DNA of 64,000 nucleotides, taken from assembly GCA_029977865.1 (NCBI GenBank), contig JAPOKA010000004.1:1-64000 (forward strand), written 5' to 3'. How positions within the stretch are numbered: the first letter of the stretch is position 1; every line of letters begins with the position of its first letter. The translations under genes were made by a program, and so were the position numbers. The notes beneath the pieces were generated by a model, which was not told where the DNA came from, did no database searches, and saw only the letters and a list, made by a program, of their open reading frames with translations. This stretch comes from a bacterium. Lineage in GTDB: Bacteria; Planctomycetota; Phycisphaerae; Phycisphaerales; SM1A02. Shown here piece by piece: positions 57,488 through 64,000 of the stretch.

Positions 57488-57943
57488 TCAGCCGTCACTC
57501 CCGGCGAGGCCGTCGCGCTCGAGTCCGGACTCGATCCGCTCCTTCGCGCCGCGAAGCAGGGCCCCATCGCCCGCCTTCACCGAGATCTTCCGGCGAACGC
57601 CGGGGGTGTCGTCGAAGGGCGTCACCCGCACCTCCACGATTCGGCCCTTGATGAAGTCGCCGGGGGGCCGCACCCCGAAGGTCAGCACCCCCGCAGCGGG
57701 ATTCGAGGCCGGCGCGAACTCGAACATCGCCTGCGACTCGTTGAGCATGGTGCAGCGGCCCTGCGGCCAATCGCCCACCATCGAGGTGCAGATGCTGTCG
57801 ACGACGATCGGCGCGGGGCCGTTCGCCGAGAGGGTGGTCGAGCACCCGGCCGAGGCGAAGGCCGAAGCGACGGCGAGCACGATGGTCGTGAAGGTGATCC
57901 GGCGGGAGCGCGATGTGGGCGAGACGCTCGACTCACAAGTCAT
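57488..57943 (-). CDS. Small lipoprotein of unknown function
   Basis: A 151-residue lipoprotein with lipobox SAGC (Cys33) after the helix ITFTTIVLAVASAFA. An AGGA lies seven bases before ATG 57943. The mature part has beta-rich segments (GRCTMLNESQAMFEFAPASN, VLTFGVRPPGDFIKGRIVEV) and reads like a small outer-membrane associated protein. Two mature Cys could form a disulfide. I recognise no family. It follows ispD by 44 bases on the same strand and lies 71 bases upstream of mrdA. Confidence 0.8.
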   Translation of the reverse strand: MTCESSVSPTSRSRRITFTTIVLAVASAFASAGCSTTLSANGPAPIVVDSICTSMVGDWPQGRCTMLNESQAMFEFAPASNPAAGVLTFGVRPPGDFIKGRIVEVRVTPFDDTPGVRRKISVKAGDGALLRGAKERIESGLERDGLAGSDG

Positions 57944-57987
57944 GGAGGGTTCCTGGGAAGGGATGCGCGGCGGGTTGCCGCCTGAGT

Positions 57988-58779
57988 TCAGAATCGCTTG
58001 TGCGCCGGCCGCTCCGCAGGCGGACGGGCTCCGAGCAGCGAGCGGACCATCGCCAGATCCTCCGGTGTGGTCACCTTGATGTTGCGGGGATCGCCCTCGA
58101 CCACCACCACCGCCTCGCCGAGTCGCTCGACCACGCTCGAGTCGTCGGTGGTCCCGGCGGGATCGATCTCGGCGTAGGCCCGTCGCAAGAGATCCGCCGC
58201 GAAGACCTGCGGCGTCTGCACCAGCACCAGCCGATCGCGAGGCAGGGTCGCCTCGACCACCCGCGCCGAGACCGCCTCGCTGCCGGCGTCGCCGAGGATG
58301 GCGCTTGCGAGGGCATCGTCCTCGGCGGCGGTCACGGTGGCCTCGCTCACTCGCTTCACCGTCGCGGTGACGGTGAGACCGGGAATCACCGCGTCGTGCA
58401 CCTTGGCTGCCTCGAAGATCCGGTCGATGAGTTCGTCGCTCGCAGCCGGCCGCGCCGCGTCGTGCACCGCGATGTGGGTGGCGTCCTCCGGCACCGCCGC
58501 GAGGGCGAGCTTCACCGTCTCCCAGCGCTCGATGCGTCCGCCGGGCACGATCCGAACCCCGTGGAATCCCAGCTGGGCGCCGTAGCGCTCGCGGAACTGC
58601 TCGAAGTCGTCCTCGTCGGCAGGTCCGGCCACCACGATCGCCGAGACCTCGTCGCGCTTGGTGAAGAGTTCGACGGTGCGGAGCAGGAGCGCCCGACCGC
58701 CGAGGTCCTGCCCGAGCTTGTCGCCGAGGCCGAAGCGGCGGCTCGCGCCGGCCGCGGGAATCACCGCGCAGATTCTCAT
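57988..58779 (-). CDS. ispD: 2-C-methyl-D-erythritol 4-phosphate cytidylyltransferase IspD
   Basis: Third enzyme of the MEP isoprenoid pathway, converting MEP and CTP to CDP-ME. At 263 residues it is slightly longer than usual. The nucleotide loop is AVIPAAGASRRFGLGDKLGQ, with the catalytic Lys in DKLGQ (PKQ in most homologues). HIAVHDAARPAASDELIDRI, RVSEATVTA, LPRDRLVLVQTPQVFAADLL and TTDDSSVVERLGEAVVVVEG complete the family pattern. The ATG overlaps the upstream gene stop by ATGA. The C-terminal RSLLGARPPAERPAHKRF extends beyond the normal end. The organism therefore uses the MEP rather than the mevalonate route. Confidence 0.95.
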   Translation of the reverse strand: MRICAVIPAAGASRRFGLGDKLGQDLGGRALLLRTVELFTKRDEVSAIVVAGPADEDDFEQFRERYGAQLGFHGVRIVPGGRIERWETVKLALAAVPEDATHIAVHDAARPAASDELIDRIFEAAKVHDAVIPGLTVTATVKRVSEATVTAAEDDALASAILGDAGSEAVSARVVEATLPRDRLVLVQTPQVFAADLLRRAYAEIDPAGTTDDSSVVERLGEAVVVVEGDPRNIKVTTPEDLAMVRSLLGARPPAERPAHKRF

Positions 58780-60023
58780 GGGGATGCCTCCTCGGCGGGC
58801 TCGGCCGCAGCCGCGAGGGCCGGCCAGGTGGCCGGCGCCTGACCGAGCGGCGCGAGCAGCGCTTCGAGCGCGAGCGCCGTACCGTAGTTCGCGCTCCGCT
58901 CGAAGACGCGATCGTTCCAGGTGCCCTCTTCGCTTCGGACCTGCCGCAGCCGCTCGAGGAGCGCCTGCCGCATTGCCGGACGCCACCTCGGCGGCAGCCG
59001 TTCGATCGCCTCTCCGACCGCGCCATGGGCGTACATGAAGTAGTAGGGCGCCACGCCGTAGGGCGCGACGTGGGTGCCGTTCTGCTGCCGTCGCACTTCC
59101 AGTTCGTTCCAGTAGGCGAAGAAGCTCTCGAGCGATCGCCGCAGCGATTCCTCGTCGAGGCGACCGGCCTCGACCAGCACCAGGTCGCCGCTGGCCATGC
59201 GGCCGATCGCGCCGGGGCGCGAAGCGGGATCGATGCGTCCACCCGCTCCCGAATACTCGTAGGTGCCATCGGGTCCGCGGTTGGCCGCAAGCGAGTCGAG
59301 CCCGCGTCGCATCAGTTCGTCGTCGACGGCAAGACCCGCGGCCTTGGCCTCTGCGAGGCCCCGCAGCACCGGGGCGGTCATGAACGGCGCCGCCGGGCTT
59401 GCTTCGTGCAGCGGCCCGCGTCGGGCGTAGTTCCACCCGCCGATCTCGGGAATCTCGATCGCCGCGAGCCCTTCGAGATAGAAGCGGGTCGCCGCGTCGA
59501 CCCGCGCAGAGAGCGCCGGGTCGTCGGCAAGCAGACCGCTTGCACGCAGCCGCAGGAGAAAACGCAGTCCGTAGGCGTACCCCCAGCCTCGCACGTCGTA
59601 GCCGCCGCCGTAGTCGGGATTCATGAGCGGCTCGTCGATCGCCCCGGTCACGAACCGAGCAGCGCGGAGGATCGCCTCGCGGCGTTCTGGGTCTTCAGCG
59701 AGCCCCGGCGCCTGCAGCAGCACCATCGCCACGATCGAGGTGCCACCGACGCGGTAGCCCACGGGAATCTCGCGCCGCACCCGATAGACGCCTTCGTACG
59801 GCCACTGGTCCTCTGCGTCGCCCTCCTGCATCGCGAGCAGCTGCGTGACGGCGAGCCCGACCCACTCCGCCTCCGACGCTGCAAGCCCCGCCGCACGAGC
59901 CGCCCCGATTCGCGCGGCGGTGGCGTCCGTCGCCTCCTGACTCGCCGCGGCGGCGCTCTCCGCCGCCCCGCACGAACCACCGCAGAGGACGCCCGCAAGC
60001 ACAAGGTTGAAGACCAGATGCAT
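58776..60023 (-). CDS. Secreted alpha/alpha-toroid protein (prenyltransferase/squalene-cyclase-like)
   Basis: A 415-residue exported protein whose signal peptide is HLVFNLVLAGVLCGGSCGAA. The body is all-helical with repeats of the squalene-oxidase/prenyltransferase type: VGLAVTQLLAMQEGDAEDQW, PYEGVYRVRREIPVGYRVGG, RRGLDSLAANRGPDGTYEYS, and a GWNYAR element. Planctomycete toroid proteins of this kind are often secreted with unknown role. It is not a membrane cyclase: no DXDD motif is present. Start at ATG 60023 on signal-peptide grounds. It is co-translated with ispD; a link through isoprenoids is conceivable but unproven. It is divergent from rsmD, with 60 bases between starts. Confidence 0.8.
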   Translation of the reverse strand: MHLVFNLVLAGVLCGGSCGAAESAAAASQEATDATAARIGAARAAGLAASEAEWVGLAVTQLLAMQEGDAEDQWPYEGVYRVRREIPVGYRVGGTSIVAMVLLQAPGLAEDPERREAILRAARFVTGAIDEPLMNPDYGGGYDVRGWGYAYGLRFLLRLRASGLLADDPALSARVDAATRFYLEGLAAIEIPEIGGWNYARRGPLHEASPAAPFMTAPVLRGLAEAKAAGLAVDDELMRRGLDSLAANRGPDGTYEYSGAGGRIDPASRPGAIGRMASGDLVLVEAGRLDEESLRRSLESFFAYWNELEVRRQQNGTHVAPYGVAPYYFMYAHGAVGEAIERLPPRWRPAMRQALLERLRQVRSEEGTWNDRVFERSANYGTALALEALLAPLGQAPATWPALAAAAEPAEEASP

Positions 60024-60083
60024 CGCCGCACCGTAGCATCCCCGCTTCGGTTCGGAACCCCTCCCACCCGCCGCACCCCGACC

Positions 60084-60665
60084 ATGATCCGCATCCTCTC
60101 GGGCACCTTTCGCTCCCGCCTGCTGGAAAGCCCAGCCGGCGACGACCTGACCCGGCCCATGACCGCCCGGGTCAAGGAGTCGCTCTTCGGACTCCTCCGC
60201 GGCTGGTTCGACGACGCGCGGGTGCTCGACCTCTTCGCGGGCGTCGGCACCATGGGTCTCGAAGCCGCGAGCCTCGGCGCCCGCGAGGTCGTCTGCGTCG
60301 AGCGCGACCGCACCGTGCTCGGGTGCCTTCGCCGCAACATCGAGAGCCTCGGATGCGGCGACCGGGTAAAGGTCCTGGTCGGTGATGCCCTGTCCTCGGG
60401 CACCGTCGATCGCCTCGCGGGACCCTTCGACGTGGTCTTCATGGACCCCCCCTACGAACTCATGCAGGATGAGAAGTCGCTGCAGCGGGTGCTCGACGCC
60501 GCAGCGCGATTGCGATCGGTGATGGGCGAGAGGGGATTTCTGGTGCTTCGGCGGCCGGTCGATCCGCGCACGCCGCCGCCGCCGCCGCTCGCGGGATTCG
60601 TCGGACCCGAGGTGCACGACTACGGCAAGGGCATGCAGGTGCTGCTCTACTGCCCGCAGGCGTGA
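60084..60665 (+). CDS. rsmD: 16S rRNA m2G966 methyltransferase RsmD
   Basis: Class I methyltransferase of 193 residues that methylates N2 of G966 in 16S rRNA. The start IRILSGTFRSRLLESPAG fits the family opening (M-R-I-I-x-G-x-x-x-G-x-x-L). LTRPMTARVKESLFGLLRGW, DLFAGVGTMGLEAASLGARE, VVCVERDRTVLGCLRRNIES and the catalytic VVFMDPPYELM (DPPY) are all present. Ends with a PPPPP loop in the last third. The start is ATG 60084; a long same-frame extension upstream overlaps the divergent toroid gene and is not coding. Alpha/beta hydrolase follows 37 bases later. Confidence 0.94.
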   Translation: MIRILSGTFRSRLLESPAGDDLTRPMTARVKESLFGLLRGWFDDARVLDLFAGVGTMGLEAASLGAREVVCVERDRTVLGCLRRNIESLGCGDRVKVLVGDALSSGTVDRLAGPFDVVFMDPPYELMQDEKSLQRVLDAAARLRSVMGERGFLVLRRPVDPRTPPPPPLAGFVGPEVHDYGKGMQVLLYCPQA

Positions 60666-60702
60666 CCGCCGCACCACCACGCCTCGCTCGCACCGCTCGT
60701 CC

Positions 60703-61509
60703 ATGCCCGACTTCTCGCAACGCATCCCGGCTTCGCTCGCCTCACGCAGTCGCGACCTCCGCCTGCTTGGCGGTCGCGTACCGGCGCTCGTCGTCGATCC
60801 GATTCGAGATTCGAGCGATCGCCCGCCACCGCTGCTGCTCTGGATGCATGGCCGCACCGTCGATCGCTGGCTCGATCCGGGCCGCTATCTGCGGCTGATG
60901 CGGGCGGGCATCGGAGTCTGTGCGATCGACCTTCCCGGCCATGGCGATCGAATCGACCCGACCATGCAGCAGCCCGAGGCGATGCCGCGAATCGTCCGGC
61001 AGGCCTTCGAGGAGGTCGATGCGGCGCTCGACGAGGCGATCTCGCTCGGTGGCTTCGACCCGGCGCGAGTCGCCATCGGCGGCATGAGCGCCGGCGGGAT
61101 GATCTCTCTCGCGCGGCTGGCCGACCCGAAGCGGCCGTCGCGCTTCGCCGCAGCGGTCGTCGAGTGCACCACCGGAAGCTGGCGCACCCTTCCCTGGTGG
61201 CCGCTCGCAGAGTCGATCGCCGACCTCGAGCCGGCTGCGCACGCGGCGGCCTGGCCCGCGGTTCCCTTGCTCGCCCTGCACAACCGCTTCGACCACTGGG
61301 TTCCGCTTCGATCGCAGCAGGCGTTCTTCGAGGCGATCCGACCGCGCTATGCGCCACCGCTCGGCAACCCGGAGGCCCTGGAACTGGTGGTCTTCGAGAA
61401 GTCCGGAGCCCCGCAGGAACACGCAGGCTTCGGCCGCTTCGCGGCAGAGGCGAAGGAACGACTCGTCGCCTTCCTGACGCGGCATCTCGGTGTGACTCGA
61501 CCGGACTAG
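60703..61509 (+). CDS. Alpha/beta hydrolase
   Basis: A 268-residue cytoplasmic hydrolase. The nucleophile elbow is GGMSAGG (Ser in G-x-S-x-G), the general acid is the Asp of HNRFDHWVP, and the catalytic His is in QEHAGFGR. LLLWMHGRTVDRW provides the oxyanion-hole loop, and LPGHGDRID is the family G-H-G motif. Architecture resembles dienelactone hydrolase/acetyl-xylan-esterase-like members; substrate unknown. It starts at ATG 60703 and is probably in an operon with rsmD. It converges on the DUF1570-like gene through a small 6-bp hairpin at 61525-61541. Confidence 0.85.
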   Translation: MPDFSQRIPASLASRSRDLRLLGGRVPALVVDPIRDSSDRPPPLLLWMHGRTVDRWLDPGRYLRLMRAGIGVCAIDLPGHGDRIDPTMQQPEAMPRIVRQAFEEVDAALDEAISLGGFDPARVAIGGMSAGGMISLARLADPKRPSRFAAAVVECTTGSWRTLPWWPLAESIADLEPAAHAAAWPAVPLLALHNRFDHWVPLRSQQAFFEAIRPRYAPPLGNPEALELVVFEKSGAPQEHAGFGRFAAEAKERLVAFLTRHLGVTRPD

Positions 61510-61567
61510 GTCGGCCCCGCCGGTGCACCGATCGACGGTGCGGCTCGGGGGCCAGCCCGCCGCGCGA

Positions 61568-62791
61568 CTAGCGACGTCGAGGATCGAACGGCGGTTCGTT
61601 GGCGCCGACCTCGAAGGGGTTTCGGCCGCGCCAGATCGCGGTGCCGGACCCCCGCTGCATCAAGACCGCGAGGAACGCGTCGTACTGTTCCTTGAAGAGC
61701 TCGAAGTCGGGGGTGAAGTAGACCGACAGCACCACGCGGCCGGCCTTCGACCCCAGCGCTCGCCGTCCCCGCACTCCCGTGACCTGCGCGATCCGCGACG
61801 ACATGCGTCCCTCGACCGCGTCCTCGAGCAGCCGCTCGAGGCCGGCGCGGTAGCGGCCGTCCTCGCCGTTCACGAGGAACTGCACCAGCGCCCACAACTG
61901 CGCGTAGTAGGTCAGCAGCTGGTTGGGGCCACCCTCGAGAAACGACTGAGGGGTGCGCTCGAGCAGATCCTCGAGCGGAATGAGTCCGCCGCGGCGGGCC
62001 CGCGCCCGCAGTTCTCCGTAGCGCTCGAGGTTCCGCCACGGCAGGAACTCGGCGACTCCGGCCTCGGAGTCGAAGCGATGGCCCTCCATGTAGGTGGCGA
62101 TGCCCTCTTCGAGCCAGATCGGCAGCGGCTCCCGGAAGACCGACTGGGTGTACTGGTGCCAGCCCTCGTGCGCGGTGAGGAAGAGGGTGTCGGTTCGGCC
62201 GAGATCATGCAGCACCACTTCGCCGTTGGTGGTGTACGCGCCGCGGCGAAGTCGCAACATCGCCGCCGCCTCTCGTGCCGGAAGCGTCGCCTCGGTGAAG
62301 CGATTCCACTCGCTGCGGCTTCCGAAGACGAAGGTCTTGAGCGGCTCGACCGGCAGCGGCAGCTCGACGATCGCGGTTCGGTAGTGGGCGAACGCCGCCT
62401 CCATGTACCGAGGCAGGATCTTCTCGAGGGTGTCGTCGCGCAGGGTCGAGTGCAGTCGATAGTTGCGGGTCGAGAGCACGCTGCCGTCGAGTCCGCCGCC
62501 GATCTCCTCGCCGCTCCAGGGACTCTCCAGCACCACGAAGGCGTCGGCGTTTCGCAGTTCGGCGGGATCGGCGGTGCGGTGGGCAAGTCCCGCGCCGCCC
62601 GCTGCGGAGGCCGAGCCGGAATCGGCGACGAGCGTCGGAGTCGGGCTCGCCGGCGGCGGAGTCGCCGCGGCCTGCGGTTCCGTCTGCGGCCCGCGGCAAC
62701 CGGTCGCGGCAACGCCGGCAACGAGCCACGCCGCGAGGCCGCGGGTGATCGCGGTAACGCTGCCTGAGTGGTCGGGCCGGATTCGAGTCAT
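61568..62791 (-). CDS. DUF1570/gluzincin-like metalloprotease lipoprotein
   Basis: A 407-residue lipoprotein: signal peptide VTAITRGLAAWLVAGVAATG followed by the lipobox Cys, then a Pro/Ala/Thr linker. The catalytic zinc motif HEGWH (about 207) has a third ligand Glu in EEGIATYMEG (about 230), the gluzincin arrangement seen in DUF1570 and peptidase-MA proteins, which are abundant in planctomycetes. The rest is helical (LITYYAQLWALVQFLVNGED is a mid-region helix pattern here read LLTYYAQLWALVQFL). The substrate is unknown and may be cell-surface peptides. The start at 62791 is preferred; 62821 would add ten residues. valS lies directly upstream on the same strand. Confidence 0.88.
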   Translation of the reverse strand: MTRIRPDHSGSVTAITRGLAAWLVAGVAATGCRGPQTEPQAAATPPPASPTPTLVADSGSASAAGGAGLAHRTADPAELRNADAFVVLESPWSGEEIGGGLDGSVLSTRNYRLHSTLRDDTLEKILPRYMEAAFAHYRTAIVELPLPVEPLKTFVFGSRSEWNRFTEATLPAREAAAMLRLRRGAYTTNGEVVLHDLGRTDTLFLTAHEGWHQYTQSVFREPLPIWLEEGIATYMEGHRFDSEAGVAEFLPWRNLERYGELRARARRGGLIPLEDLLERTPQSFLEGGPNQLLTYYAQLWALVQFLVNGEDGRYRAGLERLLEDAVEGRMSSRIAQVTGVRGRRALGSKAGRVVLSVYFTPDFELFKEQYDAFLAVLMQRGSGTAIWRGRNPFEVGANEPPFDPRRR

Positions 62792-62860
62792 GGGACCGGG
62801 ACTTTCTCCGCCTGCCATCATCGGCTCATCGTGCCGCGGCGCGCTCGCGCAATCGTCCGA

Positions 62861-64000
62861 TCAGCCCGAGATCGACGCCAGCGCCCGCTCGGCCGCCTCG
62901 AGGTCGAGTCGGGACTGCTCGAGCAGGGTACGCGTCTCCTCCACGAGTTCCGGCTTCGCCTTGGCGAGATATCCGGGATTCGACAGCTTGGCCTCGAACC
63001 CGGAAATCCTCCCCCGCAGGCTCTTGACCAGCTTCTCGAGCCGGGCCCGCTCCTCGCCGAGGCTCGATTCGTCGACGATGCCGTCGAGGCGAAGTTCGCT
63101 GCCCTCGAAGGCGATGGCGGCCGACCCCGCGGGCGGCTCGCCGTCGAGACGCTCGATGGCCTCGAGCCCCGCGAGGTGTTCGACGAGACCTCCCGCCGAC
63201 GCCGCAAGTTCGAGCACCGCCGCCGAAGCCAGCAGACGCAGCCGCTTCTTGGGCGGCACGTTGCGTTCGCCGCGCACCGTGCGGATCTGCGAGACCAGCG
63301 TCCGCACCCGCTCGAAGGTCGCGAGCGCCGCTGCGTCGTCGAGCCGCTCCGTCGCGACCGGCCACGCCGCCACCGCGCAGCACTCGCAGTCGGCCAGTTC
63401 CAGCTCGGCGAGGCCCGCCGCTCCGACTGCCCGCAGGTGCGGCCAGAGGGTCTCGGTCACGAAGGGGCAGATCGGGTGCAGCATGCGCAGCAAGGCGTCG
63501 AGCACGCTGCGCAGCACCTGCCGTTGCCGCGGGTCGTCGCGCACCGTCGGCTTGATGGCCTCGAGATACCAGTCGCAGAAGTCTCGCCACGCGAAGTCGT
63601 AGAGCGCGTCCGCCGCCGCGTTGAACTGGTAGTGGTCGAGGGCCGTGTCGAGTCGTCCCAGCGCCTGCCGCAGGGTCGCGACGATCCAGCGGTCCTCAAG
63701 CCGCGCCTCGCTCAACGAGGCCGACGGCCCCGCCGCCGGCGCCTCGGCGAGGATGCCCAGCGCAAAGCGGGTGGCGTTCCAGAGCTTGTTGGCGAAGTTG
63801 CGGCCCTGATCGAAGCGGCTCGAGGTGTTGCGGGCCAGCGGCCGGTCGTCGCTCGGGGTCGCGGCTCCGCTCGCGGCGCCGTAGACGCTCACCATGAACT
63901 TCCCCGGCGCCTTGGGGCTCTCGACCACCGGCTCGGCCACGATGTGCCCGGAGGAGCTGCGGGTCCAGGGCGGGGTGAAGGTCTCGCCGGTGTGGGGGCA
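62861..64000 (-). CDS. valS: Valyl-tRNA synthetase, C-terminal part (runs off the right edge)
   Basis: The last 380 codons of valS; the 5' part with HIGH and KMSKS is outside the window. The visible parts are the end of the catalytic core (QGRNFANKLWNATRFAL, a ValRS signature), the anticodon-binding domain (FNAAADALYDFAWRDFCDWY, LHPICPFVTETLWPHL), and the C-terminal coiled-coil arm (about 70 residues from GEERARLEKLVKSLRGRISG to the stop). Before QGRNFANKLW a stretch ESPKAPGKFMVSVYGAASGA replaces the usual GRD(I/L)KL spacing and appears to be a planctomycete variation. The frame stays open to the edge. Completeness cannot be judged. Confidence 0.93.
   Translation of the reverse strand, partial: CPHTGETFTPPWTRSSSGHIVAEPVVESPKAPGKFMVSVYGAASGAATPSDDRPLARNTSSRFDQGRNFANKLWNATRFALGILAEAPAAGPSASLSEARLEDRWIVATLRQALGRLDTALDHYQFNAAADALYDFAWRDFCDWYLEAIKPTVRDDPRQRQVLRSVLDALLRMLHPICPFVTETLWPHLRAVGAAGLAELELADCECCAVAAWPVATERLDDAAALATFERVRTLVSQIRTVRGERNVPPKKRLRLLASAAVLELAASAGGLVEHLAGLEAIERLDGEPPAGSAAIAFEGSELRLDGIVDESSLGEERARLEKLVKSLRGRISGFEAKLSNPGYLAKAKPELVEETRTLLEQSRLDLEAAERALASISG

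Overview
The window is very GC-rich chromosomal DNA that looks like Planctomycetota, most probably class Phycisphaerae. The support is indirect: three secreted proteins end in a VPGxG-hydrophobic-RRRR sorting tail of the PEP-CTERM type, there are many lipoproteins of planctomycete-rich families (VIT/vWA, YdjY, DUF1570, sulfatase-modifying-factor fold), menaquinone is made by the futalosine route (mqnD), and a RodA/PBP2 peptidoglycan pair is present, which Phycisphaerae keep and many other planctomycetes have lost. There is no phage, IS element, CRISPR array or convincing tRNA. Most genes are housekeeping genes in short operons, often joined by 4-base ATGA or GTGA stop/start overlaps.

Layout. 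1-5.9 kb: start of a membrane protein, a large PKD lipoprotein, serS behind a multi-hairpin leader, a LuxR-type regulator and a sorting-tail protein. 5.9-7.5 kb (minus): thiD-rsmE. 7.6-14.2 kb (minus): rsmJ, an ECF sigma factor, a sorting-tail protein, an anti-sigma-like membrane protein and a VIT/vWA lipoprotein; this may be one envelope-response module. 14.2-14.9 kb: a broken fusion of a TPR gene and another sorting-tail gene. 15-18.2 kb: cystathionine beta-synthase and a GH10-like lipoprotein. 18.8-20.4 kb: a membrane-anchored coiled-coil/SUMF1 protein. 20.4-21.1 kb: a gene-free interval with eight copies of a GACACCCACCGAC(C) element, the most unusual DNA in the window, lying between the SUMF1 gene and feoA-feoB plus a small Cys-rich partner.

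23.8-27.1 kb: two overlapping CPA2/Kef antiporter genes with RCK domains. 27.2-28.3 kb: a DUF1801 protein with a histone-H1-like tail and a small coiled-coil membrane protein, converging on a 17-bp hairpin. 28.5-35.7 kb: AsmA-like giant, LOG protein, lipoprotein and CDP-alcohol phosphatidyltransferase in a row, a plausible envelope-lipid unit. 36-39.4 kb (minus): pyruvate dehydrogenase E1alpha-E1beta-E2. 39.6-41.9 kb: S41 protease. 42.1-44.4 kb: LolD/MacB-type ATPase, ruvC and a YdjY lipoprotein preceded by a strong intrinsic terminator. 44.7-47.6 kb: two-domain PTPS/QueD-like protein, cyclophilin, CDGSH protein and ACT protein. 47.7-49.3 kb: MBL hydrolase and mqnD. 49.5-53 kb: HEAT lipoprotein, a zinc-dehydrogenase relative lacking its catalytic zinc ligands, and a MATE exporter. 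53-57.4 kb: PBP2-rodA-rsmG. 57.5-64 kb: small lipoprotein, toroid-fold protein plus ispD, rsmD, alpha/beta hydrolase, gluzincin-like lipoprotein, and the 3' part of valS.

All functions are inferred by reading motifs and by memory of families; no database search was possible. Start codons are chosen from Shine-Dalgarno sites, overlaps and signal peptides, and several (sigma factor, 5.2-kb sorting-tail protein, GH10-like lipoprotein) remain uncertain.
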